Positions 17,111-25,739 are shown, counted from the first letter of the stretch. The stretch is DNA of 64,000 nucleotides from Thermatribacter sp048814795 (GCA_048814795.1 CP184673.1:434001-498000); one strand, 5' to 3'. Numbers and translations: made by a program. Notes: a model not told the origin generated them from the sequence alone.

Positions 17111-18490
17111 TTGGAGTTTGAGTTTCCATGGGGCAAAATGGAAGTCTTTGATTTTTTCACTTCCTTAGACAGGAACTCAAAGTATCTTACTCTTTCCCAG
17201 CTTACTCAGCTGGTAAAAACACACCTGGAAGAGACCTTTTCCGCTGAAATGTGGGTGGTTGCCGAAATTGCTGCTTTGAAGGTCAGTCGTAACGGTCATT
17301 GTTTTATGGAGCTTGTGGAAAAGGAGGAGGAAGCGCTAAAAGCGAAAGTGGAAGCCTTAATGTGGCGGGATAGCTTCAATAGAATTCGCGTTTTCTTTGA
17401 AGAAACAACGGGTGAAACCCTCAAAGAAGGACTGAAAGTGCTTCTTTTGGGTAAGTTAATTTTTCACCCTGTGCATGGTTTAAGGTTAGAGATAATGGAT
17501 ATAGACCCCAGTTTTTCTCTGGGGGAGATGATGCGCCGGCGCCACGAAATAATTGCCCGCCTGTCTGGGGAAGGGTTACTTGAGAAAAACGCTTCTTTGT
17601 TGCTTCCCCCAGTCATTCAGCGCATTGCCGTTGTTTCTTCTCCTCAGGCGGCTGGATGGGGGGATTTCGTCCATCATTTGCAGAATAATGCTTTCGGGTA
17701 CCGTTTTTTGTGCTGTCTTTTTCCGGCTTTTGTTCAGGGAGAAGAAGCAGAGGCTTCTTTAATCCAGGCACTTGAGGCAGTGGAAAAGAGAAGCAGTTAT
17801 TTTGACGTGGTGGTTATTATTCGCGGGGGTGGGTCGCGCACCGATTTGAGTTCTTTTGATAGCTACCTTCTGGCTAAAAGGGTGGCTAATTTTCCGATTC
17901 CGGTGATTACTGGCATAGGTCATCAGCGAGACCAGTCGGTCCTGGATATGGTGGCGCATACTTCGCTGAAAACGCCGACTGCTGTGGCTGAATTTATCAT
18001 TGCTCATGCCCGGAACTTTGAGCTATCCTTACTGGATATTGAAAGACGAATAAAAAGAAAGGCAGAAGGCTTTGTGAATGAAACCAAGACGTTTCTTGAG
18101 TTTTTGAAAGAGCGCCTGGTACGTCTTGGTGAGCGTGAGATAGGCAAAAGTCATTACATGCTGAAGGAGAGTTTTCGAGAAATAGAGGCTTTTTGCGTTA
18201 ATTCTTTGGGGAAAGAAGCAGGAGTTCTCAAAGAATTTGCCCGGAGGGTTCAATATATATCAAGGGCTTTGTGGAGAGAATTCTGGAAACAAATCGAGTA
18301 TAGTGAAAACATGGTGCGTCTTCTGGATCCTCAAAATGCTCTGAGGAGAGGCTACAGCATCACCCTTCTGGAGGGTAAAATCTTGAAACGCGCGGAAGAA
18401 GCTGTTCCCGGGCAATGTATTGAGACCTGGCTTTTTGATGGTAAACTGATTAGCAGGGTGGAGGAAAGTCATGAGCGAAGAGAGGATTGA
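17111..18490 (+). CDS. xseA: Exodeoxyribonuclease VII large subunit
   Basis: The catalytic subunit of exonuclease VII, 459 residues, degrading single-stranded DNA in both directions. An N-terminal OB fold (YLTLSQLTQLVKTHLEETF, MWVVAEIAALKVSRNGHCFMEL) is followed by the catalytic core with VVIIRGGGSRTDLSSFDSY and the TGIGHQRDQSVLDMVAHTSLKTPTA region, given here in parts. A long helical region and a C-terminal NALRRGYSITLL motif complete it. The TTG start is chosen because AAAGGAGG lies 8 nt upstream; ATG at 17138 is a weaker alternative. It overlaps xseB by 20 nt. Confidence 0.95.
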   Translation: MEFEFPWGKMEVFDFFTSLDRNSKYLTLSQLTQLVKTHLEETFSAEMWVVAEIAALKVSRNGHCFMELVEKEEEALKAKVEALMWRDSFNRIRVFFEETTGETLKEGLKVLLLGKLIFHPVHGLRLEIMDIDPSFSLGEMMRRRHEIIARLSGEGLLEKNASLLLPPVIQRIAVVSSPQAAGWGDFVHHLQNNAFGYRFLCCLFPAFVQGEEAEASLIQALEAVEKRSSYFDVVVIIRGGGSRTDLSSFDSYLLAKRVANFPIPVITGIGHQRDQSVLDMVAHTSLKTPTAVAEFIIAHARNFELSLLDIERRIKRKAEGFVNETKTFLEFLKERLVRLGEREIGKSHYMLKESFREIEAFCVNSLGKEAGVLKEFARRVQYISRALWREFWKQIEYSENMVRLLDPQNALRRGYSITLLEGKILKRAEEAVPGQCIETWLFDGKLISRVEESHERRED

Positions 18491-18713
18491 TTACCGACAG
18501 GCAATCGAGGAATTGCAATCGATTGTCAGCGAGCTTGAAAGAGGAGAACTGGATCTCGATTCTCTACTTGAGAAGGTAAAACGAGCAGCCTTTCTATGTT
18601 CTTTCTGTAAAAGTCGCCTGCGAGAAGTGGAAAAAGAACTGGAAGCCGTATTTTTGAAAATGGAGGAGGAACTGAATCAGGAAAACTCTTCACCTTCCGG
18701 TAACAATGTGTGA
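18471..18713 (+). CDS. xseB: Exodeoxyribonuclease VII small subunit
   Basis: An 80-residue helical protein with the family pattern YRQAIEELQSIVSELERGEL followed by DLDSLLEKVKRA and CKSRLREVEKELEAVF. It binds the long helical arm of XseA and controls its activity. The gene starts inside the end of xseA, a coupling seen widely for this pair. Confidence 0.93.
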   Translation: MSEERIDYRQAIEELQSIVSELERGELDLDSLLEKVKRAAFLCSFCKSRLREVEKELEAVFLKMEEELNQENSSPSGNNV

Positions 18714-18741
18714 GAGAGTAATTTCCGTGTTGCATGGGATG

Positions 18742-18750
18742 TGTTAAAAT
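18742..18750 (+). promoter_or_regulatory. Extended -10 promoter of the ABC sugar transporter
   Basis: TAAAAT (18745-18750) is preceded by TGT, forming an extended -10 element. TTGCAT (18730-18735) is too close to be its -35 box but pairs loosely with AATAAA at 18753. Initiation near 18757 would give a leader of about 120 nt. Confidence 0.4.
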
Positions 18751-18790
18751 TTAATAAAAGTGAGTCATAAAGAAGAGAGGGAGGTGAGAG

Positions 18791-18811
18791 ATGAGAGTCA
18801 AATTGCTTTGA
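18791..18811 (+). other. Possible 6-codon leader ORF
   Basis: ATG plus five codons and TGA (MRVKLL) is preceded by GGGAGGTGAG at ideal spacing (18779-18788), about 67 nt before the binding-protein gene. It may tune translation or mRNA stability. It could also be a chance ATG near a purine-rich leader. Confidence 0.4.
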
Positions 18812-18877
18812 CGGGGGATTTGCTTTTGGTGTTGGTTTTTTGCTGCATGTAAAGTTTCAAAAAGGGGGGTTTGTTGT

Positions 18878-20500
18878 ATGAAGCGTTCTTCCGTGTGGTT
18901 AGTTTTGGTTTTAGCTGCGATTTTCGCTTTGACCTGGAGCTTCCTGGCTTTTGCTCAGGAAGAAACTTCGGAGTTGGAGCTTAAGACTGCAGAAGCTGCT
19001 TTCCAGGCTGCCGACAAGGGTAACCCTGATCCTGCCTGGCAAGGGCAAAAGTTCACCATAGGAGTGTATTCGGCGGGACCGCGTGGTGCAATTTCTGGGC
19101 CTCTTTATTTCTGGCGTCCTTTCTTTGAGAAACTTACCGGAGCAACTTACGATATAGTGGAAATCCCCTTTGGTGAACTTCGCGAAAAGATTTTTACCGA
19201 TTTGATGACTGGAACCGGGTATTACGATGTGATAATTGGTCCCAGCTGGTTCTACGGTGATTATGTGTCCAATGGCTGGATCGTGCCCATTGATAAGTAT
19301 TTCGATGATCCCCGCATGCCTAAGTGGGACAGGGAGTCTATTTTGCTCCCCATCAGAGAACTCTTGCAATGGAAAGGGACCTGGTATGGTTTTAACAACG
19401 ACCATGATGGTCAGGTTTTGTACTATCGTCGAGATATCTTGACCGACCCCAAGTGGCAGGAGCTCTTCAAGCAGGAAAAAGGATATGATTTGCCAGTTCC
19501 TCCACGCACCTGGGAAGAAGTTTATGATGTTTGCGACTTCTTCAACGGCAAAGACTGGAACGGTGACGGCGAAAAAGATTATGGTATTACCATGCACTTA
19601 AAAGTTGGTGGGCAGGGTTTCTTCCACTTCATGGCACTCTCTGCTCCCTATGTGGTTTCGCCGGCTCCGGGGGACGATCCCACCAAGGTAACTCGCTATC
19701 ACAATGTATACTGGTTTGATCCGGAAACCATGGAACCCCTGGTAGATACTCCAGGTTTTGTTGAAGCGCTGAAGATGCTTCTTAAGCTTTCCAAGACCGG
19801 TCCATCGGCAATGTGGGGTTGGAGCCTTGGTGAAGCCTGGGATGCCTTCTTGAGAGGAAAAGCTGTCTTGACTTTCTCCTGGGGTGACGTGGGCTCATTG
19901 TCTCAGCTTCCCGAAAGTTCTAACATTAGAGGTAAGCTCGGAGTCGCTCCCATTCCAGGTAGTGAAAAATACTATGATCTTGAGACCCAGCAGTGGGTCA
20001 ATCAGAGAAACTTTGTTGCTAACACAGTAGGGGCCTCCTGGCATGGAGTAATTTCCAAGTTTTCCAAGAAACAGGACCTCGCTGCCTACTTCCTCTCCTG
20101 GCAGGCTACTCCTGAAATCAACCACTGGAATGTAGTCTGGGGCTGGACTGGTATTGACCCCGGAACCCTTTACGACCTGCTCAAGCCCACTGGATACGCC
20201 GATATCGAGGAGTATGTACAGACCGGGTATGATGCAGAAGATGCACGCCAGTTTGTAACTGCTTATGAAGAGATGTGGTACAAGTATCCTCTGCGCCAGG
20301 CCTACCTCCGTATTCCTGGTACTCCTGAGTACTGGGAAATTTGGGATATTCACCTTTCGGAAGCAGTGGTTGGACAGGTTTCTCCTGAAGAGGCGCTGCG
20401 CAGAACCAAAGAAGACTGGAATGCTATCACTGATCGTTTGGGCAGGGAGAACCAGAAGAAGGTCTACCAGGAAGCTATAGGATACGTTCCAGAAAAATAG
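18878..20500 (+). CDS. ABC sugar transporter, extracellular solute-binding protein
   Basis: A 540-residue secreted binding protein of the family-1 (maltose/oligosaccharide) type. A signal peptide with cleavage near LAFAQ (residue 26-27) precedes the mature protein, which has FTIGVYSAGPRGAISGPLY, ELREKIFTDLMTGTGYYDVI, the tryptophan-rich TWYGFNNDHDGQVLYYRRD and FLRGKAVLTFSWGD. The many aromatic residues suit carbohydrate stacking. The ligand is unknown, probably an oligosaccharide. It heads an operon with two permeases; a long leader and a hairpin after the stop would favour higher expression of this gene than of the permeases. Confidence 0.92.
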   Translation: MKRSSVWLVLVLAAIFALTWSFLAFAQEETSELELKTAEAAFQAADKGNPDPAWQGQKFTIGVYSAGPRGAISGPLYFWRPFFEKLTGATYDIVEIPFGELREKIFTDLMTGTGYYDVIIGPSWFYGDYVSNGWIVPIDKYFDDPRMPKWDRESILLPIRELLQWKGTWYGFNNDHDGQVLYYRRDILTDPKWQELFKQEKGYDLPVPPRTWEEVYDVCDFFNGKDWNGDGEKDYGITMHLKVGGQGFFHFMALSAPYVVSPAPGDDPTKVTRYHNVYWFDPETMEPLVDTPGFVEALKMLLKLSKTGPSAMWGWSLGEAWDAFLRGKAVLTFSWGDVGSLSQLPESSNIRGKLGVAPIPGSEKYYDLETQQWVNQRNFVANTVGASWHGVISKFSKKQDLAAYFLSWQATPEINHWNVVWGWTGIDPGTLYDLLKPTGYADIEEYVQTGYDAEDARQFVTAYEEMWYKYPLRQAYLRIPGTPEYWEIWDIHLSEAVVGQVSPEEALRRTKEDWNAITDRLGRENQKKVYQEAIGYVPEK

Positions 20501-20519
20501 CTAAAGGATTTGAGATCAA

Positions 20520-20550
20520 GCAGGGGCTTCACTTTCTCTGAAGCCCCTGC
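20520..20550 (+). terminator. Intercistronic hairpin after the binding-protein gene
   Basis: A perfect 12-bp stem (GCAGGGGCTTCA at 20520-20531 with 20539-20550) with a 7-nt loop starts 20 nt after the stop codon. No U-tract follows, so it more likely stabilises the upstream mRNA or causes partial termination than ends the operon. Confidence 0.7.
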
Positions 20551-20569
20551 AACTTGGGGGAGAGAAACG

Positions 20570-21421
20570 ATGAAAGAGCGGGGAAGCTTTTTTGTAATTC
20601 CGGGGATTGTTTGGGTTCTTCTTTTTACTATTTTTCCTCTGGTGTATTCTTTCCGGGTGAGTCTTTCCCGGGTTGCTTACGGTAAGATAACCGGTTTTGC
20701 AGGTTTTGCCAATTATGCTCGCATGTTTCATGACTATCGTTTCTGGAGCGTTCTCGGTTTTACTCTTATTTTTGTTGTTTTTAGTGTTGCCATTACCGTT
20801 TCTCTGGGTTTGCTTCTGGCTCTGGTTTTTAACCGCAAGATGCGGGGTTTGCGCTTTTTTAGAGCCCTGATGACTACTCCTCTTTTTACGGCTCCGGTTG
20901 CTCTGGGTTATCTGGGGGTCATGATGTTTTACGAAGAGAATGGACCGATCAACATTTTGTTTCAAACATTTGGTTTTGGTAAAATCCCCTGGCTTTCAAA
21001 TATTTTTTGGGCGCGGACTGCGGTTATCCTGGTTGACGTCTGGCAGTGGACGCCTTTTGCCTTTATTATTTTGTTGGCCGGTTTGCAATCTTTGCCTGAT
21101 GAAGTTTATGAAGCCGCAGTGCTGGATACTTCTTCTGGCTGGGATGTTTTCCGTTACATTACTTTTCCCATGATTTCTCCAGTTTTGGGAACTGTAATCA
21201 TGCTGCGCCTGGTCGATGCCTTTAAGGTTTTTGACATACCTTTTGCGCTGACCAGTGGAGGACCGGGTACTGCCACCCGGACTCTCACCTTTTATATTTA
21301 TACTCAGGGATTGAGGAACTTTGATCTGGGTTATGCTTCGGCGATGGCCTATTTCCTCATGTTTATGTCTCTGGCAGTTGGTATCTTTTTCTTCCGCAGA
21401 TACCGCAGTCTCTATGAATGA
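20570..21421 (+). CDS. ABC sugar permease, MalF type
   Basis: A 283-residue inner-membrane permease with six predicted spans and the ATPase-contact EAA motif in the form LPDEVYEAAVLDTSSGWDVF followed by ITFPMISP. The ATG at 20570 is preceded by GGGGGAGAG; an in-frame TTG at 20510 would put the hairpin inside the coding region and is unlikely. It pairs with the next gene to form the membrane channel. No ATP-binding subunit is encoded nearby, so a shared MsmX/MalK-like ATPase from elsewhere is expected. Confidence 0.92.
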   Translation: MKERGSFFVIPGIVWVLLFTIFPLVYSFRVSLSRVAYGKITGFAGFANYARMFHDYRFWSVLGFTLIFVVFSVAITVSLGLLLALVFNRKMRGLRFFRALMTTPLFTAPVALGYLGVMMFYEENGPINILFQTFGFGKIPWLSNIFWARTAVILVDVWQWTPFAFIILLAGLQSLPDEVYEAAVLDTSSGWDVFRYITFPMISPVLGTVIMLRLVDAFKVFDIPFALTSGGPGTATRTLTFYIYTQGLRNFDLGYASAMAYFLMFMSLAVGIFFFRRYRSLYE

Positions 21422-21430
21422 GGTGATAAA

Positions 21431-22282
21431 GTGAAAAAGAAAAAGAAACTCGGTATCGTGGATGTTCTGGTCTGGGTGGTAATTGTTATAACTTTTATAT
21501 GGGTGGTTACTCCTTTCTACTGGGCACTTATCACTTCTTTCAAGAAGCCTTCTGATGTTTTCAGACTTTCAGTTATACCCTGGTTGCAATTTAAGCCCAC
21601 TCTTGATAACTGGTATATGGAGTTTACCCAGCGTGGTCCCGAAATTATGAAGGGGATAACCAACAGTATCATTATTTCGGTTTTTGCAGCCTTGCTGGCT
21701 ATTGCTCTGGGTTCTCTTGCTGGTTATGGCTTAGCGCGTTTCAAATTTCGCAAATGGAAAAACCAGGATATGGCGCTCTGGTTTCTTTCTCAGCGCTTTC
21801 TTCCTCCTGCGGCCACGGTAATACCTTTCTTTCTGATTATAAAAAGCCTGGGTCTTCTGGACACCCGCCTGGCACTGATTCTGGTGAATACCACCTTTAC
21901 CATGCCTTTTGCGGTTTTGATTATGAGAGATATGTTTAAGGAACTCCCTGTTGAGCTTGAAGAAGCAGCCCTGGTGGACGGTTGTTCTCGCTGGACAGCT
22001 TTTTTAAGGGTGGCTCTTCCTCTGGCTGCTCCTGCTTTGGTTTCCACGGCAATTATTTGCTTCGCTTTCACCTGGAATGAGTTTCTCTTTGCCCTGGTTC
22101 TCACTTATCGTCAGGCAATTCCCATGACCATTGTGATTGCGGGTACCGAACACACCCAGGGTGTACAGTTCTGGTATGTTTCTACCCGCTTGCTTTTGGC
22201 CATTTTGCCACCGGCAATCCTTGCTCTGATGGTGCAAAAGTACATCGTTCGAGGTTTGACCATGGGTGCGGTGAAAGGTTGA
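21431..22282 (+). CDS. ABC sugar permease, MalG type
   Basis: A 283-residue permease, the partner of the preceding one. N-terminal span VLVWVVIVITFIWVVTPFYW is followed by ALITSFKKPSDVF, typical of MalG-like proteins. The EAA motif reads LPVELEEAALVDGCSRWTAF followed by VALPLAAPAL. It starts at GTG, 9 nt after the previous stop, behind AGGTGAT. It ends with the family-like KYIVRGLTMGAVKG. Confidence 0.92.
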   Translation: MKKKKKLGIVDVLVWVVIVITFIWVVTPFYWALITSFKKPSDVFRLSVIPWLQFKPTLDNWYMEFTQRGPEIMKGITNSIIISVFAALLAIALGSLAGYGLARFKFRKWKNQDMALWFLSQRFLPPAATVIPFFLIIKSLGLLDTRLALILVNTTFTMPFAVLIMRDMFKELPVELEEAALVDGCSRWTAFLRVALPLAAPALVSTAIICFAFTWNEFLFALVLTYRQAIPMTIVIAGTEHTQGVQFWYVSTRLLLAILPPAILALMVQKYIVRGLTMGAVKG

Positions 22283-22289
22283 TGTCCTT

Positions 22290-23231
22290 TTGAAGGTGCT
22301 GGTTTCCGGGGGAGCCGGCTTTATCGGCTCCCATGTGGTTGATGGTTATCTGGCTGCGGGTTATCAGGTGGTGGTGGTTGATAATCTCTCAACGGGGAAG
22401 AGGGCCAACCTGAATCCTGCTGCCTCCTTTTATCAGGTAGATATAACCGACTCTTTTGCGTTGCGCAAGGTTTTTGAAAAGGAAAAGCCAGACCTTGTCA
22501 ATCACCATGCAGCCCAGGTTAACCTTCGTCGTTCGGTGGAAGATCCGCTTTTTGATGCCTGGGTTAATGTTCTGGGGAGCCTGAATTTGATTGAGCTCAG
22601 CCGCCAGTTCCGGATTGAAAAGTTTATCTTTGCATCCACTGGAGGGGCTATTTATGGAGAACCGGATACTTTACCGGTGAAAGAAGACTTTTCCGCTTCC
22701 CCACTTTCCCCTTATGGTGTGGCCAAAAGAAGTGTGGAGATGTATCTTGAATATTATTACCGGGTATGGGGGCTTGAGTATGTTGCCCTGCGTTATGGCA
22801 ACGTTTATGGTCCGCGTCAGGATCCTCATGGCGAAGCGGGAGTGGTGGCTATATTTTGTGGGAGAATTCTGGAGGGGAAGCCCTGTGTTGTTTTTGGTGA
22901 CGGCAGGAAAACCCGGGACTACGTTTATGTTGAAGACGTGGCCCGGGCCAATCTCCTTGCCGTCTTTGCGCCTTCTGGTGTTTACAATATTGGGACCGGC
23001 AAAGAAAGCAGCGTTCTTGAGATCGTGGAAATGCTTGAGAGAGTTTCGGGAAGAAAAGTGGAAGTTGTCTTTGATGAGGAGCGCAAGGGAGAAGTTGACC
23101 GCATAGCGCTTTCCTGCGAGAAAGCGCGGAAAATTCTGGGTTGGGAGCCAGAAGTGAGCTTTCCAGAGGGTCTTGAGAGGACCTTCCGCTTTTTTGAGGG
23201 TGAAATGCAAAATGCAGGCTATGGTTCTTGA
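22290..23231 (+). CDS. NAD-dependent sugar-nucleotide epimerase (GalE-like)
   Basis: A short-chain dehydrogenase of the extended type, 313 residues. NAD-binding motif VSGGAGFIGSHVVDGYL, catalytic Ser-Tyr-x3-Lys in the form ASTGGAIYGE with SPYGVAKRSVEMYL, and the GDGRKTRDYVYVEDVARA segment indicate a UDP-glucose 4-epimerase-like enzyme. The start is TTG. It follows the permease by 7 nt, so galactose-type sugars delivered by the transporter, or cell-surface sugar synthesis, are possible uses. Its end overlaps the upstream region of the alcohol dehydrogenase gene. Confidence 0.88.
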   Translation: MKVLVSGGAGFIGSHVVDGYLAAGYQVVVVDNLSTGKRANLNPAASFYQVDITDSFALRKVFEKEKPDLVNHHAAQVNLRRSVEDPLFDAWVNVLGSLNLIELSRQFRIEKFIFASTGGAIYGEPDTLPVKEDFSASPLSPYGVAKRSVEMYLEYYYRVWGLEYVALRYGNVYGPRQDPHGEAGVVAIFCGRILEGKPCVVFGDGRKTRDYVYVEDVARANLLAVFAPSGVYNIGTGKESSVLEIVEMLERVSGRKVEVVFDEERKGEVDRIALSCEKARKILGWEPEVSFPEGLERTFRFFEGEMQNAGYGS

Positions 23232-24207
23232 GAAAATAGCTCCTATAGAGAGTTCTCCACTTGTTTTTAAAAAGGTCACTTTAAGAGATATTCAGGGAGA
23301 TGAGGTTCTGATAAAAGTCAGCGCCTGTGGGGTGTGCCATACCGATTTGCACATCGTGGAAGGAGAACTGCCGCCCCACAAATTGCCTCTTATTCCTGGC
23401 CATCAAATAGTAGGAAGGGTGGTTGAAAAGGGAGAAGAAGCACAAAGCCTCGATGTGGGCCAGAGGGTAGGAGTGCCCTGGATAAACCAGGTATGTGGGG
23501 AGTGTCGTTTCTGCAAACAGGGTATGGAGAACCTCTGCGAAAATGCTCTGTTTACCGGTTATGACCTGGACGGGGGTTATGCCGAGTTTGCAGTTTTCAA
23601 GGAAAGTGCAGTTTACCCGCTCCCTGATGGTTATACCGATGAGGAGTTTGCGCCGCTTCTCTGCGGTGGAGTTATTGGTTATCGAGCCTACCGAAAAAGT
23701 GGCGTGAAAGGTGGAGACCTGCTGGGTCTCTTCGGGTTTGGTTCTTCAGCGCATCTGGTTGCCCAGATGGCGCTTTTTGAAGGTGTTCGGGTATTTGTTT
23801 TCACTCGCTCTCCAGAACACCAGAAACTTGCTTGGGAGCTTGGTGCTTCTTTTGTGGGTCGGGCTGAGGATGCACCGCCTGAAAAGCTTGATGCAGCAAT
23901 CATTTTTGCCCCGGTTGGCTATCTGGTAAAGGTTGCTCTGGAGTATCTTCATCCCGGAGGACGGGTGGTGACGGCAGGCATTTATTCTACCCCGATTCCA
24001 GAAATTCCCTACCAGCTGATTTATGGGGAACGTTGCCTGCAAAGTGTGGCCAACAGCACCAGAAAAGATGTGCAGGAACTTATCGAATTTGCTGAAAAGC
24101 TGAGATTCAGGACGCAAATTGAATTATTCCCGCTTGAGGAAGCCAATCGCGCGCTTTTGCTGCTTAAAAAAAGCAAAATCCGGGCTTCTGCAGTGCTTAA
24201 AATTTAG
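23212..24207 (+). CDS. Zinc-dependent alcohol dehydrogenase
   Basis: A medium-chain dehydrogenase of 331 residues from ATG 23212 (a start at GTG 23200 is possible). Catalytic zinc ligands are in ACGVCHTDLHI and LIPGHQIVGRV. The structural zinc cysteines are in VCGECRFCKQGMENLCENAL. The cofactor-binding segment is LGLFGFGSSAHLVAQMA, a variant of GxGxxG. It would interconvert alcohols and aldehydes, fitting fermentative reoxidation of NADH. It overlaps the 3' end of the epimerase gene. Its stop shares bases with the stop of the convergent cblS gene, with no terminator between. Confidence 0.9.
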   Translation: MQAMVLEKIAPIESSPLVFKKVTLRDIQGDEVLIKVSACGVCHTDLHIVEGELPPHKLPLIPGHQIVGRVVEKGEEAQSLDVGQRVGVPWINQVCGECRFCKQGMENLCENALFTGYDLDGGYAEFAVFKESAVYPLPDGYTDEEFAPLLCGGVIGYRAYRKSGVKGGDLLGLFGFGSSAHLVAQMALFEGVRVFVFTRSPEHQKLAWELGASFVGRAEDAPPEKLDAAIIFAPVGYLVKVALEYLHPGGRVVTAGIYSTPIPEIPYQLIYGERCLQSVANSTRKDVQELIEFAEKLRFRTQIELFPLEEANRALLLLKKSKIRASAVLKI

Positions 24208-24938
24208 GTTATTTTGAGCGTTCCTATCTTGAAAAGCGGCTTTTTTATGATGGTGCTTATTTTTTCTTTTCTTTCCGGTGTGGTAAAAAGGACCGCAGTT
24301 GCAGGACCACAGCTCCGGTAAAGCGGCAGCGGAAGGGTGCTTTCAAGGTGTATTTTGAGCCCGGTGTCTTGCAGAAGCGTGGTCAATTCCCAGAACACCC
24401 CTTTGGAGCCCACCGGGATGATATCTCCACAAAACACGTTTTCTCTTAAGATGAGTATGTCGCGAGAGTCAGCAATCTCACCCTGCTTGGTGAGCACTTC
24501 TTCTCCTACAGCGGGGCTTCCCAGAAGAAACACGGAGAAGCCCTCACTGCTTTTTCCTAAAATAAGCGCGTTGGGATGTGCTGTGCCGATTACAGTCACC
24601 CCCAGACCGGTTTGCTGAGTGGGAAAGTTTTTTTCTGAAGAGACCACGAAAGGAAGGGGGTCAAGGCCTGCGCTCTCAAGTTCCTCCTGAATGGCCGATA
24701 GTGCCTGCTCGAAAAAGGGATAGGGCTCTATGGAGAGAGTTAGCGAAAAAGCAACCGGTTTTCCCCCCAGGCTCAGAATTTCAGAAAGGGCGACCCGGAA
24801 AGTATGTTTTGTGCAGGTTGCTATGTCCGCTTTTAAAAGGTCCCCAGGTTTGGGGCCTATGCCCCCTAAGGAATCACAGGCAATTAACGTTAGCTCTTTT
24901 TCGCTTCCTTTTAAAATCAGGACGTCCCTTCTGCTCAT
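24204..24938 (-). CDS. cblS: Alpha-ribazole kinase CblS (AIR-synthase-like)
   Basis: A 244-residue PurM/AIR-synthase-like protein. The N-terminus RRDVLILKGSEKELTLIACD followed by SLGGIGPKPGD and the segment TFRVALSEILSLGGKPVA match the CblS group, which phosphorylates alpha-ribazole so that it can enter the nucleotide-loop assembly of cobalamin. The assignment rests on that resemblance and on context: it overlaps cblT by 4 nt, and both lie under a cobalamin riboswitch. Alternative: another kinase or synthase of the AIRS fold in B12 metabolism. Confidence 0.78.
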   Translation of the reverse strand: MSRRDVLILKGSEKELTLIACDSLGGIGPKPGDLLKADIATCTKHTFRVALSEILSLGGKPVAFSLTLSIEPYPFFEQALSAIQEELESAGLDPLPFVVSSEKNFPTQQTGLGVTVIGTAHPNALILGKSSEGFSVFLLGSPAVGEEVLTKQGEIADSRDILILRENVFCGDIIPVGSKGVFWELTTLLQDTGLKIHLESTLPLPLYRSCGPATAVLFTTPERKEKISTIIKKPLFKIGTLKIT

Positions 24939-25417
24939 CGCTTTTTGAGAACCTCAAAGATTAAGGAAGCAAGGAGTATGTTAACTGCTGAGGCCACAAT
25001 TAGAGAGATTACTATTCCCGTGAAAAATCCCCATCCAAAGACCGGAACCAGGGTCAAGGGAGCCAGAATGCCGTTGAGTAATGTCCCACAGCTTATAGCC
25101 AGAATACGGTTTTTCTGGTAAAAGAATCTGAAAAGCAGACATATCAAGGCCATTTCGCAGGCAATAACCAGGTGCACCGGTAGACCCAGGGGAAAACCCA
25201 CGTTTAGTGAGGTCAGGATATGGCCCAGGAATCCGATGCTTGCTCCTTCTGGATAACCCAGAAGAAGTGCCCCCAGAAAGCCGGGAAGCGAATCCAGCGC
25301 AACTGTTCCAGTTGGCGAAGGTATTTTAAGGTAAGATCCCACTACAGAAAGCGCGATGAGAGTTCCTGTAACTGTCAATCTAATTGTTCCTGAGCGAACA
25401 GAAGTTGATCTGAACAT
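24935..25417 (-). CDS. cblT: Alpha-ribazole transporter CblT (ECF S-component-like)
   Basis: A 160-residue protein with about five membrane spans and the look of an energy-coupling-factor substrate-binding subunit: GTIRLTVTGTLIALSVVGSY, SLPGFLGALLLGYPEGASIG, PLGLPVHLVIACEMALIC. In B12-riboswitch operons such a protein next to CblS is CblT, which takes up alpha-ribazole. The start codon follows AAGGGGGTC on the minus strand. The two genes suggest the cell salvages the lower-ligand nucleoside rather than making all of it. Confidence 0.78.
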   Translation of the reverse strand: MFRSTSVRSGTIRLTVTGTLIALSVVGSYLKIPSPTGTVALDSLPGFLGALLLGYPEGASIGFLGHILTSLNVGFPLGLPVHLVIACEMALICLLFRFFYQKNRILAISCGTLLNGILAPLTLVPVFGWGFFTGIVISLIVASAVNILLASLIFEVLKKR

Positions 25418-25446
25418 AGCTTCGACCCCCTTTTGAGTTTCAGGTA

Positions 25447-25495
25447 TTTAAAATAAAAGTCCTCGACTCAAAGTACGCTTTGAGCCGAGGACTTT
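25447..25495 (-). terminator. Riboswitch-controlled terminator
   Basis: An 18-bp stem (25456-25473 with 25478-25495) and 4-nt loop. On the minus strand the only non-Watson-Crick position is a G-U pair, whereas on the plus strand it would be an A-C mismatch, which shows the RNA is read from the minus strand. A U-rich stretch (TTTTATTTTAAA) follows. It lies between the riboswitch and cblT. Confidence 0.9.
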
Positions 25496-25517
25496 ACCTT
25501 CATCCTCGCCCGTCCCT

Positions 25518-25706
25518 TTCGTGGCAGGTCTTCTGGCTTAAGGGCTTAAGCCTACTCGGTGCGCCTTCCCGGCTTTTTCAGCCAGTGGCTTTTTGCACCT
25601 TTCGTTCCCTCTCACAGCGGCGGGTCCGCACCGGATTGGCACCGGTTTCCCTTTTCAGCTCTTTTGAAGAGCAACCACGAAGGGTTGAGCCAGTATTCAC
25701 CTGTTG
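25518..25706 (-). promoter_or_regulatory. Cobalamin riboswitch
   Basis: On the minus strand this leader carries the conserved B12 box GCCACTGG (complement of 25582-25589) followed by a GAAAAAGCCGGGAAGGCGC segment, the CGCTGTGAGAGGGAACGAA region before it, and a closing GACCTGCC region, all in the order expected of an AdoCbl riboswitch. Cobalamin binding would favour the downstream terminator and shut off cblT-cblS. Confidence 0.93.
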
Positions 25707-25711
25707 AAAAC

Positions 25712-25739
25712 ATAATAGCAAAAAATGGTTAATTTTCAA
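25712..25739 (-). promoter_or_regulatory. Promoter of the riboswitch-cblTS operon
   Basis: On the minus strand TTGAAA (25734-25739) and TATTAT (25712-25717) are spaced by 16 nt, placing the transcription start just before the riboswitch. Confidence 0.7.

Noticed and set aside
20510..20569. An earlier TTG start for the MalF-type permease
   Set aside because: It would place the strong hairpin in the coding region and lacks a ribosome binding site; ATG 20570 has one and begins a normal membrane-protein N-terminus.
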